DNA from: Penicillus capitatus
Taxonomy: Eukaryota > Chlorophyta
Assembly: GCA_965649825.1 (NCBI GenBank)
Contig: OZ287698.1
Location: forward strand, 682,001-746,000
Length of the DNA stretch: 64,000 nt
Direction of reading: 5' to 3'
Shown here: piece after piece, positions 36,415 to 47,791 of the stretch
Numbering within the stretch: the stretch's first letter is position 1
Layout: each line of letters begins with the position of its first letter
The notes under the pieces: generated by a model
Seen by the model: the letters and a program-made list of their open reading frames with translations, nothing else
Told to the model about the DNA's origin: nothing
Database searches by the model: none
Position numbers and translations under genes: made by a program

Positions 36415-37009
36415 CTAGTTCTCGCGGATCAAATCGAAGAACTCTTTGTACGCCACACGACCATCTCCATGCTTATCGGTCTTGCGAATGAGATCCTCGA
36501 TCGTGGTCGATGTTCCCAGAGCAGAACGCACTTCCTCGGCCGTGACAAATCCATCGTTGTTGACGTCAAATTCAGCGACCTTCCTCACATTCTCCGACTT
36601 GAGGATGTACTCCCAGGTGGTCGGATGAGCCTTCGGGTCGTCGACGTAGTCAAAGTAAGAACGGCCTTTCTCCGTGTTGTAATTTCGGCCTGGGTTGAAC
36701 ACGGACTGCCACACGTCGAGGCGCGTCCCTGGACAAAGAGTGAAGACGTGCGCGTCGAAATGGGCATTACCTTTGTAGGAGCCCGCGCTCGACGTGCTTC
36801 GGCGAGATTCGATGTGAGCCTCGTCGACGCTGGAGTCGGTACTGGTCCGGCGGAGTTCTTCTTCGACTAAAGATCCAGACAGTGACAGACGCTATCGCAG
36901 CGGAAGTCATACCGTCTTGACCGACGCTGAGACTGAAGTCGTTGAAGCTCGGACTCTTGGAGAGGTCGGAAGAGTCGCGTCGCAGAAAATACTTCAAAAG
37001 GGTCGACAT
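36415..37009 (-). CDS. Two-EF-hand calcium-binding protein
   Basis: Three exons. The start MSTLLKYFLRRDSSDLSKSP is at 37009; a donor GTATGA and acceptor TTTAG join QD to VEEELRRTSTDSS, and a second GT-AG intron joins GSYK to GTRLDVWQSVF. The middle has a distinctive block FNPGRNYNTEKGRSYFDYV and an HPTTWEYILKSENV segment. Two EF-hand loops follow: DVNNDGFVTAEE (canonical, Gly at 6, Glu at 12) and KTDKHGDGRVAYKEF (D-K-H-G-D-G, Glu at 12). The N-terminal Ser-rich, basic region may be a targeting sequence. A calcium sensor is likely; partner and process are unknown. Confidence 0.85.
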
Positions 37010-37682
37010 GTTGTCTGCTCTGTAGTAACAGCTGTGCTGAACGTGTGGCTTTGAAAGGCAAGAAAACAAACGACGTACAGCCAAAGTCGCGTCTTTACGT
37101 CACGTCTTACCAATTAGCGTCATCTCAGACCAACGCAACAACTGGCAGTCACGATCCGCTTCCGCCTCATTCAAGATTGGAGGTCCCATTGTCCTCGTCT
37201 CGTTCACTGCCTATCTCTTCGCTCACCATGAGGATACAAAGCTATTGAATGCTGCACAGAACCGACCTCCGACGGATTCTTCAGCACCCGAAAGTATGAC
37301 TCCCCAAAGTGCTGTAGATTTCTAGAGAAGATCAAGTTCGTGCCCTCTGCTCTCTTTCTATGAGCGATGAAGCTTCCCACCGACGGCGAGACAATTGATC
37401 GAAGGAATCGGATAGGAATCGATAATGATTATAAATCACGAATGATGGTTGAACAATAACAACGACCTATCCTTACACCATTACAGATGTTTTCTTGACG
37501 CTGTTTGAATACAAATTCGTCGGCTACGTCTGTTGTATCGACTCATCGAACTATTTCTTTGGTACTGGGATTGTGAGAATCCCGGCAATCGGCATCGGCC
37601 TGTCTCAAGGCAGACGCTGCGAGTGTTTCGATTTCACGAACAGCTTTCTCGTTCGCTGTCCGGCGGTTTATTGCGTGTCTTC
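37010..37682. other. Intergenic upstream of the surface receptor gene
   Basis: Divergent region between the EF-hand gene and the beta-helix receptor. Frames around 37495-37680 continue into the receptor but lack a signal peptide, so I place the start at 37683. No other feature seen. Confidence 0.4.
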
Positions 37683-40600
37683 ATGGAGTACAGTTCTGTG
37701 GTGTGGCCGCTGTTATTCAGCTTTGCGTTTTTTCACCAAGCCTTTAGTCAAAGTATGCCACGTGGACAAAAATTCCTAGCGTATAAGGGGCTGTGCCAGA
37801 CCTTTGTGCGACGTTGGTCGAAAACAATTCGTTTACTGTGGACCAGCAGACAGCGGAGGACATCCATGCGCAGCGGACGACGTTGCAAGAAGTCGTGGAC
37901 TGCCTCGAAGATGGTGCGACTCTCCAGTTCGCGACGGCTGAATTCTCGTTCGACGATACCGTCGTCGTCGACAAGGACATGACCATTAGGTCCAGCGGAA
38001 AGGAAAAGACCTCACTCGGCTGCGACGGAAAACCCGTTCTCGACATCAGGCAAAAATCCTCGCCGTCAGCCCCATGTGACGGCGGGTCGTGTGTGAAGGA
38101 GGGCACGTGTCAACATCTCCGACGTCGCGTTCAGAAAGTGCAGACTGGACACGGCGGAAGCTCCTGTCGTCGTGGGACAGGATGCGGATGTCGCCTTCAG
38201 GTCTGTGCTGTTCCTGCGCAACACCAACGACGGGGGCCCCAGTGCGATCGCCGCATCCGTCGGCTCCAGCATCGCCATCGAAGACTCCGAGTTTCGACAC
38301 AACCGCGGCGCGACGGGGACGGTGGTGCTTTCTGGCGCGAGAGGCCTCGCCGTGTCCCGCTCGTCCTTTTCCGGCAACAGAGCGACGCGTCGGGGTGCTG
38401 GCGGCGGCGTCTTCCTGGTCCAAGTATGAGCACGAGCACACGGGCTTTGGACATCGCCGCGTGCCTAGGGCGATGAAGAAGCGACCACAGTGACCGTGAG
38501 AGATGCGACCAGGTTCTTCGAGAACGAAGCCGTCCACGGGGACGGGGGAGCCGTTCGAGTTTCGGGGACCGGCGTCTCTCTCGCCATCGACTCGGACGTT
38601 ACGTTCAAAGGAAACGTCGCTGGCCGAAGTGGAGGCGCCATCTTTGCAGAGAACGCGACCACTCTGACCGTCGCGAACGCCTTCTTCGTCGAAAACGAAG
38701 CCAAAGACTTGGGCGGCGGAGCTGTCTTCGTGGAGGTGCGCACTCTACTGTCGCTGTCTCGAGCGAGAGTACCAGCCCGTGCTGCCACAGGATGAGCGAA
38801 AGGAAGGCCTGATCGTCGAGATCGCTGACGTGCTCTTTGCTCGGAATCGCGCCACTGGGTATCTAGGCTCTGGCGGCGCGATTCGGATGCTGGGGAGAGG
38901 CGTCAGCTGCACGCTGACAGATTCCGTTTTGTTCACGCTCAACACCGCGAATCTGGACGGCGGCGGAGTGCACCTCTCGGAACTGATCTCGGCGAACATC
39001 AGCGCTGCGTCGTTCATCGGCAACGAAGCTCTCAACGGAGGCGGCGCTGCCCTGTTCGTTCTGGTAAGATCTCGTCCATTCGAAGCCTCCATCAGTTACC
39101 TCTGGTTCTTTGCGCCAGTCGACTCGGCGACTGCATGCTGTGAAGATGAAAGTGCTCGTTACCGACACAAAGTTCCTCTTCAATCGTGGTCTATACGCCA
39201 ACCGCGGAGGAGGGTGCGTCGGCGTCACAGGAGCGGGATCCGACGTCACATTCAATCGCTGCAGTTTCAAGGACAACGATGGAGGACATGGAGCTGGCGG
39301 CGCAATCTACGTCATCAGTGGCTCAGTTATCAGAATCGCATCCTCGGACTTCGTGAGGAATAAGGCAGAGTGGGGCGGTGCCTTGTACGGCGAGGTAAGA
39401 ACTTTGCCATTCGGCGCCTCCCTGTATGTCTGTTCGTCAGAATGACGTGATGTTTGACATCAACACCGCCAAGTTCACAAACAACTCGGCAGGGGAAGGA
39501 GGTGCCATCCACGGCCGCGGCAATGTAGACGTCACCACGGACAATTGCACATTCGAAAGGAACAGAGCTTTGGTTGATGGAGGAGCTGTCAAAGTGCGAA
39601 ACTTTTTCTCATCCGGAGACGACCTGGCACGATTCCGAATGACGAACAGCACTTTCACGGAGAACAAAGCCGGCTCCAACTTGTTCGAAGACAGAATTTA
39701 TGGCACAGAGACAGAGGGAGGAGCCATAGTAGCAGAAGGCAATGGAATCGAATTAGAACTTCTGAACAACACGTTCAAGAGGAATCTGGCCTCGAATGGA
39801 GGCGCCCTAAGCATCTATGCCGTTGCTGCTTGCAACATCAACGGTGGCAACACGTAAGCGTAGACTGGGGTGATGACAGATGCTGAGAGATGTTGCAGGT
39901 TTGAAGACAACAAAGCAACCTTCGGCGCCGCCATTTTCTTGGTTGTCGACGAACAAGTCGATCCCACTAGGTGGATATTGTATCGTGTTGCTGGTGCAAT
40001 TTTTCGAAATAACAACGTTGAGGTTGAAGGCGGAGGCATCTATGTCTCAAACACTCGGACAGAATTCAACTCGGTATCGGTATTGCCGAACGCACGCATT
40101 TTCCTTCTGCAAATGGAGGACAGTTCATTCACAAACAACACGTAAGCCATCCATTCATGCCGCTGCTTCTACTGAATACCGATTATGACAGGGCAAGACA
40201 TGGTGGTGGTGCGTTGTCGATGATCGGCTCAGCCGCCAAAGTCTACGGCTGCACATTCGAGTCAAACATAGCAGTGGCAAATTCAACCAGCCAGGCAACT
40301 CCGTTTCTTGGCTACGGAGGAGCCATGAACATCCAGACGGGTTCCTCAGTGGAGTGCAGGGGCTCACAGTTTCTCTCGAACAGAGCAGACGTCGGCGGAG
40401 CAGTGTTCGTCCGAGATGGTTCGTTCGAAGGAGAGGGCGTGAACTTCACCAGGAATGCCGTTCAACCCAGAGGCGTTGGCGGTGCGGTTGCAGTAGAAAT
40501 CTCCAGAGGAAAAGACATCCCAGTTCTCAACAGCGACAACCAAGTACGCAACATACTCTTCCAGTGTGAATTCTGCGATTTCAAAAGGAACAATGGATCT

Positions 40601-43600
40601 CTTGCCGGAGGTCTGCCAGCCTGCTTCTTTCTTTTGATGAATCACATGTTTGCATGTAGGAGCGCTCAACGTGCACGACATGGATCCTGGAGGAACATTT
40701 GGTGAGGATAACGAACTCATGATCGAAGGCTGTACGGCCAATGGGCAGAATGATTTTCGTTATCGAGAAAATGAACTAAGTTGTCCATCGTACTTCCGCT
40801 ATATCGCCATGGTCCATGCCCGTTCTGTTGGACTGAAGAATACAAGATTCATCAAAAACTCAGCGAGAGCAGGAGGTGCCATCTTCACCAACAACCTGAC
40901 GATGATCAACATTTTACCCGAAACTCAGAGAGATCTCGAAATGACCTGGAGGTTAGACTATGTCTTGAAGAAAAACGAGTCACATCTGGACGCCTGCGAT
41001 GTGAGCTTCCACAAAAACGACATTATAGACAATGGGTACGGAGAACGTGTGGCTTCGACCCCTTTTAAGGCATTTCTCGTCAACCTTGATGAAGGAGAGC
41101 ACAACAAGAGGGAAGGCTTCAGGAACAGATCTTTCCTCAGTGGTGAACGACTCAGATTTAATGTGGAGTTCAGAGACGGCCTCTCCGAGACAGTCACCTA
41201 CGCCGAAAACCTCACAGCTTATATCAGTTGTCATAAGGCATCCGTCGGGGAAGAAAGCTCCGATTGCGAACAACTGGAGATCTCTGGACAAAAGACTGCT
41301 CAGGTCAACGAGAATGGACAGATGGAGTTCACGGCGGTCAGATTGAGAGGCCTGAAGGATCACACCTATACACTTCGGGTCGACTATCGCTCGACGTCTA
41401 CAATTCAGACACTGCATGTGAACCCGTCCTTCATACATGTGACGATGAGGCCGTGCAAGATCGGCGAGAGGACAGTTAGTAAGGAATCTGAATACCTGGA
41501 ATGCCGGAAATGTGGCCACAGTGAATTTCAGCCATCTCCCGAGAAGCCAGTCTGCTTGCCATGCACAGGGCCTGGCAGTCACATCACTTGTGATGGCCAG
41601 ACGATCGTTCCTCAAGATGGTTACTGGCATGCATCATCATTCTCATTTGACGCACACGAATGCATCGGGCACGATGCCTGCAGATCAGATGGAATGGGCA
41701 AAATGGCACGGGCAGAGAAGCTTCGAGCGATCGCTGTTAAGGAGCATAATCAGGAGAGTATAGTGCTGTACAATTCCAACGATAACAGCCTACAATGCAG
41801 AGAGGTTAGATACATCCCCATGTCTACTGTGCTATACCTTCGTTTGCCATGCAGGGATATCAAGGTATTCTTTGTGGCAGATGCGTGAGTGGTTTTGGAA
41901 GAGAAGGAAACATCTGTCGAAAGTGTGCCTCGTCTGCATTACGCTCCACTTTGCTGGCAGCGCTTATTCTTTGGTCATTCATTTTCCTTTCGTACATCAT
42001 CCGATCTATGCTGCAATTGTCCACCCGTATTGAGTTCAACAAGAAATTCAATCTGGCGATGGACCGGAGGAGAAGAGGCCCAGTAGTAGAAACGCTTCCA
42101 GCGCAGGCAAGTGAATCGATTCCTGAAATCGGTCCCAATGGAGCTTCTGGTGTCCACATCGAGATGGTCGATCTGTCTTTAAACCCAATCACAGAAGTCT
42201 CGCCTTCGCTTGATATCGACAGCCAGAAATCCGCTGAAAGCGAAGTACAAGAACAACCGGATCGAATCACTTCTGTCACCGCGAATGCAAGCAAGAAATC
42301 TGCGAAGAGATTATCCAAACGGCAAGTTTGGAAATCTACTGGAGTAACATGTGAAGGGAATATGCGAAAAAGAGGACGATTGGTGACAATATTCAAAGCA
42401 ATGCTCGATCCAAACACAACGGAAGAAGTTGAGCCGCTAATCTTGTCGAATCCCGTTTCAGAATGCCTTAAGGTATGTCAATTTGCTATTCCACCACACT
42501 TGCAATTTGCTGTGGCTCCTTAGATCCTCGTCAATTTCCTTCAAGTGACAAGCGTTGCGATTTTGATCAATGTTGATTGGGAGAACTCATTAAGGGAGAC
42601 CTTGTTAACAATGGGTATGCCACCAATAGGTCATGAATTCTTTGCATGTTTGGATCCTAGATGCGGTTGGAAATCTCCCTTCTGGCAGTGGATATCTGTC
42701 CCTGGACTGTTACATGAATGACGGTGGCAGTCCAAAATCTCTTCGACGTTTGACATTAACCATCCTCTATCCGTTTTTCATGTTTTTTGTCTACGTCATT
42801 TTCTGGGGATGTCTCGCTTTGACCAAACGCGCAGAAAACAGGTATGCTCTCTTTATATGTCTTTTTTCGCTCAGCTTGTTGCTCACAGCTATCTCAGTCA
42901 GCGCATCCTGTTGACCTTCTTGGCTATCAACTACTTCGTCTACATCGGCATGACCAAGAACCTGCTGCGATTCTTCGCTTGCACTCGGGTCACAGATGAC
43001 AGAGAAGGAGCATACTGGAGTCGATATGTCTGGGAAGAGGACACAGAGGTTGAATGCTTTCATGGAAGGCATGCTCTGCTCATTGGCTTACTCGTCGTGC
43101 CACTGCTCCTGACAGTCTCGTTCGGATACCCAGTAGGGGTCTTCATCATCTTGTGGTGCAACAAAGATCGATTGAACGACGAAGACTTTGTTCAGACTTA
43201 CGGATTCCTTTACAGAGCATATGACAAGAGTTACTGGGAAGTTGCGATCATGGCAAGGAAAGCAGCAGTTGCGATCATCGCAGTGTTTTCCTATCGTCTT
43301 GGATCGAATCTTCAAGGTCTCTTATGTGTTCTGGTGATTGTTATTGCGCTCTCTGTGCATTTGGTCGTTCAACCCTTTACCCAAGAGATTCCACAGCTCA
43401 ATCGACTGGAGACGTCTTCTCTGTCAACTACGATCGTCGTATTCTTGGCAGGACTGATGATGAATGACGAAAAGACGAGCCACAGAGATCGTTCTCTCGT
43501 GAGTCTCTTCGTTATTGTTTTCATTTGCGCCACCATTGTCGGCATCTTGATGCATCTGGTGTTCGCAACAGAAGAATTCATCGATATGAAATTAGTCGAG

Positions 43601-43807
43601 GTGGAAGCCATGGATATCCAAGATGTGATCGACACTCGCCTCTCCAGAAAAACAGAAGTTCTAGCCGGGCATTATTGGAGAGTATTTGTTAACGGTGTGG
43701 CGACGCATTGTACACCGTTTACGAAAAAGTCTCGTCGAGCAAACAGAGAAATCAAACCAGGTACTAACTCGTTTGAAGGCCCACTCAACCGCACATTTCA
43801 TATATAG
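37683..43807 (+). CDS. Pmp-like beta-helix surface protein with Cys-rich stalk and multi-pass membrane tail
   Basis: The signal peptide MEYSSVVWPLLFSFAFFHQA fixes the start. About a dozen short introns (35 nt at 37753-37787; 52 nt GC-AG at 38050-38101; others GT-AG) link one long protein. Residues encoded to about 41000 are tandem parallel-beta-helix repeats with the polymorphic outer-membrane-protein signature GG(A/G)(I/V) plus F..N.A: GGAVRVSG, GGAIFAENA, GGAIRMLG, GGGVHLSE, GGAIYVIS, GGAIHGRG, GGAIVAEG and others. A globular domain then leads to a cysteine-rich module (CRKCGHSEFQPSPEKPVCLPC, then GYQGILCGRCVSGFG). The tail has several membrane helices (LLAALILWSFIFLSYII; YPFFMFFVYVIFWGCLAL; LLVVPLLLTVSFGYPVGVFI; VAVIIAVF region) ending in a charged cytosolic end. 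Similar architectures occur in algae and stramenopiles; their function (adhesion, sensing) is not settled. Confidence 0.88.
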
Positions 43808-46800
43808 TACAATTTTCTGTGTCTTTGACATCTGAAGGTATTTCGATTTTTCTCCGTGACCGTTGACAGAAAGTCACTTGAACATAGGATCGGATGCATT
43901 TAAGCGTTTGTTTGCTAGCTCTAGGACGGACTTATTCCCGCCTCGAAGAAGCAACCGTATACTGATACGCCGATAACCATCTGGCCTTAGCAAAAGATGG
44001 TTGTATGGACAAATCATCGAATCTGAATGTTTCATCAGAATGATTATTTTTGCAAGACTGAATCTTTTGTCTTATCACACGACATCAGCCGAAGGTGCTG
44101 TATTGTGGCGAAATAAGTGGGTCTTTCATCTTCCCACAGGGTCCGTCTTTGGATGGGTATGTCTGTTGTGTCTGTTGAATCAGTTCATCCTGTTGATCAA
44201 TCTCCATCGAGCATTTGAATGCACAAACACATTGGTAGACCAAGTGTTACTTGTCATTATGAACTTCGAACCGACCGCGATCGTTGCCACCGGCGTTAGA
44301 CACTTCAAAATCAAAGCGTGACAGTCACTGTGGACAGGATTACTCGTTCAATTCAAAGGACAGCAAACCGATCGCTTTTTATCGTTTTCCGAAAGAGACG
44401 AGCTGGATGGACTGTCTGTCGGCCTCATTTCTCGAGAAACGACATCTGGAAAGGAAGATCGCAAAAACGACGACGCTGAGAAGTGGCTCTCCCTTCAGTG
44501 TGATCTATCTTCCTTGGCATCGAAATCAAAACAGAAGCGCGAGAAACGGACTGGCGTTGTACAGTCGGGACATTACCATAAGGACTGACACATTTCAGCT
44601 TAGCGGTCAGTAAGTCTCTAAGTCATTGCATCGAGAGTGTTCTTTTTGTCGAACAGCCGCGGCCCGTGAACCGTTGCAGTTTTGTTCCCACTTGGTTTAC
44701 GGAATATTTTCAAAATGCTCGTCTACAGCACAGTACTCTAAGATGGATAACGAGTAAGTGTCGCTCGACAACAATAAAGGAAGGTGATCCGAACAAAACA
44801 AATGATACTCCTACCTGCCAATGCACGTGTCACCTTTTTATTCAATGTTGGCCATCTTTTGTTCGTTCGACGCGGAGATAGAGGTATCGGATTGTCGTAG
44901 TCACTGTTCTTTTCGAGCTGATGCGTTTGAACTCTTCTCCGCTGTGCCTCCAAGACATCGGCGACAATCATGACATAACAGTGCAGCCTCTGGTTTTCGT
45001 TCGATTTGTGTGCGCTGTCATCAAACGATATGGTTTCAAGGTATTTTTCAGTAGAAAGCGCCGACATTCGAAGGAACTTCATGAGATCTTTTTTTGGTGG
45101 TCGATCGACGTACTTCGATGAATACCGTTTCGACTTTGTCGCTTCTTCCTTTGGCCATAAAACAATAATGATGATTCATTCGGGTTTGATTTGTAAAGGC
45201 CGAGTGTCTCATGATGGACGCTAAAAATCGAAGTTGGTAGCAAATGCGTACAACACTGCTTAAGATTCGTGCGCGTGACAATTGCGCGGACGGTGTTAGA
45301 GTTTTCCAGTCGTCCCGAGCTTCAACTCGGCTACGACAGAACATAGATATCTATCAGTTTCTTCTACAACCTGCATCCGAAGAAACAGATCTTCGGTACT
45401 CTGTCGACCCTTCCGTCTTCGCCCCATCCTCGCTCTATTGACTGCATTCTGACTGCAACATACGAAAGCTGAAAATGAGATCAATAGGACATCTAAGACG
45501 ACTCCTACGAACCTTCATGTTTCTCAAGGTTTGTCGGGCAAGTAAAATGCTATCCAGTGAGATACGTTGGATAGCTATCTAATCTGTTCAAAGTGCTTCT
45601 TGGTTAAAACAAACAAACTCCAGGAAAACCTTATTAGATGAAAGTTGTTAAAGTGACGTTAGCCTTTCCCAATGGGCACATAACCGAATTCAAGACTATA
45701 CACACGTCTGTGAATCTCACTAGCTTCCAAATCATTTAGTCCAACAGTTGTTCTTCTTCGTTTGATTACTCATTTTGTTCCTATCTGTGCAAAACACTCG
45801 ACATGAAGGCAGACAAATGTTTCAAAAACTCATATCTGAGTTCAAAGACGGTCAAGTTCTAATCCTACTGATCAGAACATGTTAAATAAGATATGCAATT
45901 AATTGTCCAAGGCTTTCAAGTAACGGATCCTAGATTACACCTAATGTTTCGACGCATGCATCATTATAATTAAATCAGCGCGATCTGGTTCGCATGAACA
46001 ATGAAGTCAAGCCTTCCTCTGTTTGATATAATGTAATATCGGTGTGGATAACTTCTCTCAACGACGTGATATTCGCCTTCCCACTATTCAGTAGTCTGTC
46101 ATGGAATTTCGATATCACGACATTTTATGGTCGCATAAGCATTCTATAGTTGTTTCTTTGAATCCTTTTGTAAGCGATAAGAATGCATTTTTTTAGTTCG
46201 ATATCCTTAAGCATCCTTCACTAGAAAATAAACATTCAATAATATGTGTTATGTGATGAGTTTTTAGCCAGAGTAACGTTGATGCCTCTGCCGCATTCCG
46301 CGAAGAATTTGGCCACATCTGTTTTGCTACTTGCTCAGTAAAAGCACGCCAAATGCTTCGTCATCAGTTTGAGCCTCTTCTAGTTCTTCTTTTACGTTCG
46401 TGAAGTGGGATCTATCAAGCAAAGGCACTGAAAATCTTCTTCCTCTTGCTTCGGTTCACCGTTTAACTTGTTTTCCGGGTTCTGGGCGCGCAAATATACC
46501 TCAAGATGCCGTTGTGAAGTAAAGTTGTCTTTGAGACTTGATATCAGAATATATATATACCTCAACATGACGTATTGACTGCAAAAACAGGCAACCGGTG
46601 CTTCTCCCTTCTTTTGATTCTTTTAGAAGAGTATTAAAAACGTTGATGCTCGAGATCGCTCGATGACCAACGACTCTACATAACTCATCCCTCCGTTGGG
46701 CTCAGTGTGCCAAACATATGGCACAACGGGACATTGTAAATAACTCACGAGCTTTCTACGTTGGGATTAGGTGCTTACTTCTGTATCCTAAGACGTCGGA

Positions 46801-47589
46801 CGGCATACGATGCAGTGTCTTGTAATAGCAGCCTGCTTTGTGCTATTAAAAACATGACTTCTATTAGCTCAGGTTCCGGTAGAAGTAAGGACATAACTTG
46901 CTAGCAGCCCTTAAACATTGCAACAATAAAACACAGAAAACCTTCTGCCAAATACCTTCCATTGAAATAGCAAACAACTCTAAGACTTTGGGAAATGGAA
47001 AGAGTTTAGCAGGCAGAAACACACAACTCGTTATCGACTCTTCCAATCCTTTACACAATGCTACAGCTTTAATAGTAAAAAGGAATCCGAATCTCTAAGC
47101 ATCTTTCTTTTCTCACAGACTCGGCCTTTTCCGGTGCAGAAAAATACTGTTTCGGACATAATTCCAAGTTTTTGTTTCGGCCGTAAGACATTTTAGCCCG
47201 TGTTGTCTAGATTTTAAAGCTATTCGCATCTCCCTAAACTCAAGCTTCCCACTAACTTTGAAAATCCTGGTGTTCCGAATACTGGGTACGCCAACTCATT
47301 CAAAACGAGTAATCTTTTTCACATTATCATAATCAAGAGCCAAATCTCATTTCCATGTATCCGCCTGAAAGTATCACAACCTTTTCTACCATTGATTGAG
47401 CTTAAGCTTCCGCGTGCACTTTTGTTGTCAACGAGGATTCGGACGAGCATGAAGTGACTGTCGAGAATCTTGTTCACCCATCTCTTAAGGTCTCTGCGTC
47501 TATCACAACGTAGGAAAGGGCATCGACTCGATGCGCATGGTCTGTCACAAATGATAAAAAACGTTCGATACTTACCCCGGAGGTCCACT
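43808..47589. other. AT-rich region without supported genes
   Basis: Nearly 3.8 kb. A 106-codon frame at 44001-44321 has one hydrophobic segment (FGWVCLLCLLNQFILLINL) but no partner exon or motif; it might be a small membrane protein. From 45.5 to 47.5 kb the sequence is clearly more AT-rich than the rest, with stop codons in all frames. This may be heterochromatin-like or old repeat DNA flanking the tandem array and retrotransposon. Confidence 0.45.
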
Positions 47590-47635
47590 AGTTATCAAGA
47601 ATCGTGTAAACACTCAACGAAAACAAGGAGTCCAG
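47590..47635. repeat. Single 44-bp repeat unit left of the retrotransposon
   Basis: One copy of the unit starting GTTATCAAGAATCGTGTAAA, identical to the five copies right of the element. Its last four bases, CCAG, are the left copy of the target-site duplication. The array was therefore split by the insertion. Confidence 0.93.
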
Positions 47636-47791
47636 TGTTCTGATGGAATACGATGAGAATAATCTAGAAAAATGAACATTAAAACGGACGCGCTGGATCA
47701 CAGGATTGTAACTGCGATCTGTACGTTTCACAAACAAACAGCCTACCGCGAACGCGCATTCCTTTACCCTTTCGAGCGAATTCTCACAGCA
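47636..47791 (+). repeat. 5' LTR (156 bp)
   Basis: Starts TGTTCTGATGG and ends CTCACAGCA. It matches the 3' LTR at 53902-54057 base for base. 156 bp is very short for a Ty3-type LTR and must hold promoter and polyadenylation signals. Confidence 0.97.

Noticed and set aside
38046-38537. 163-codon minus-strand frame rich in Arg and Gly
   Set aside because: Antisense shadow of GC-rich Pmp repeats; the plus frame continues the beta-helix pattern after splicing.
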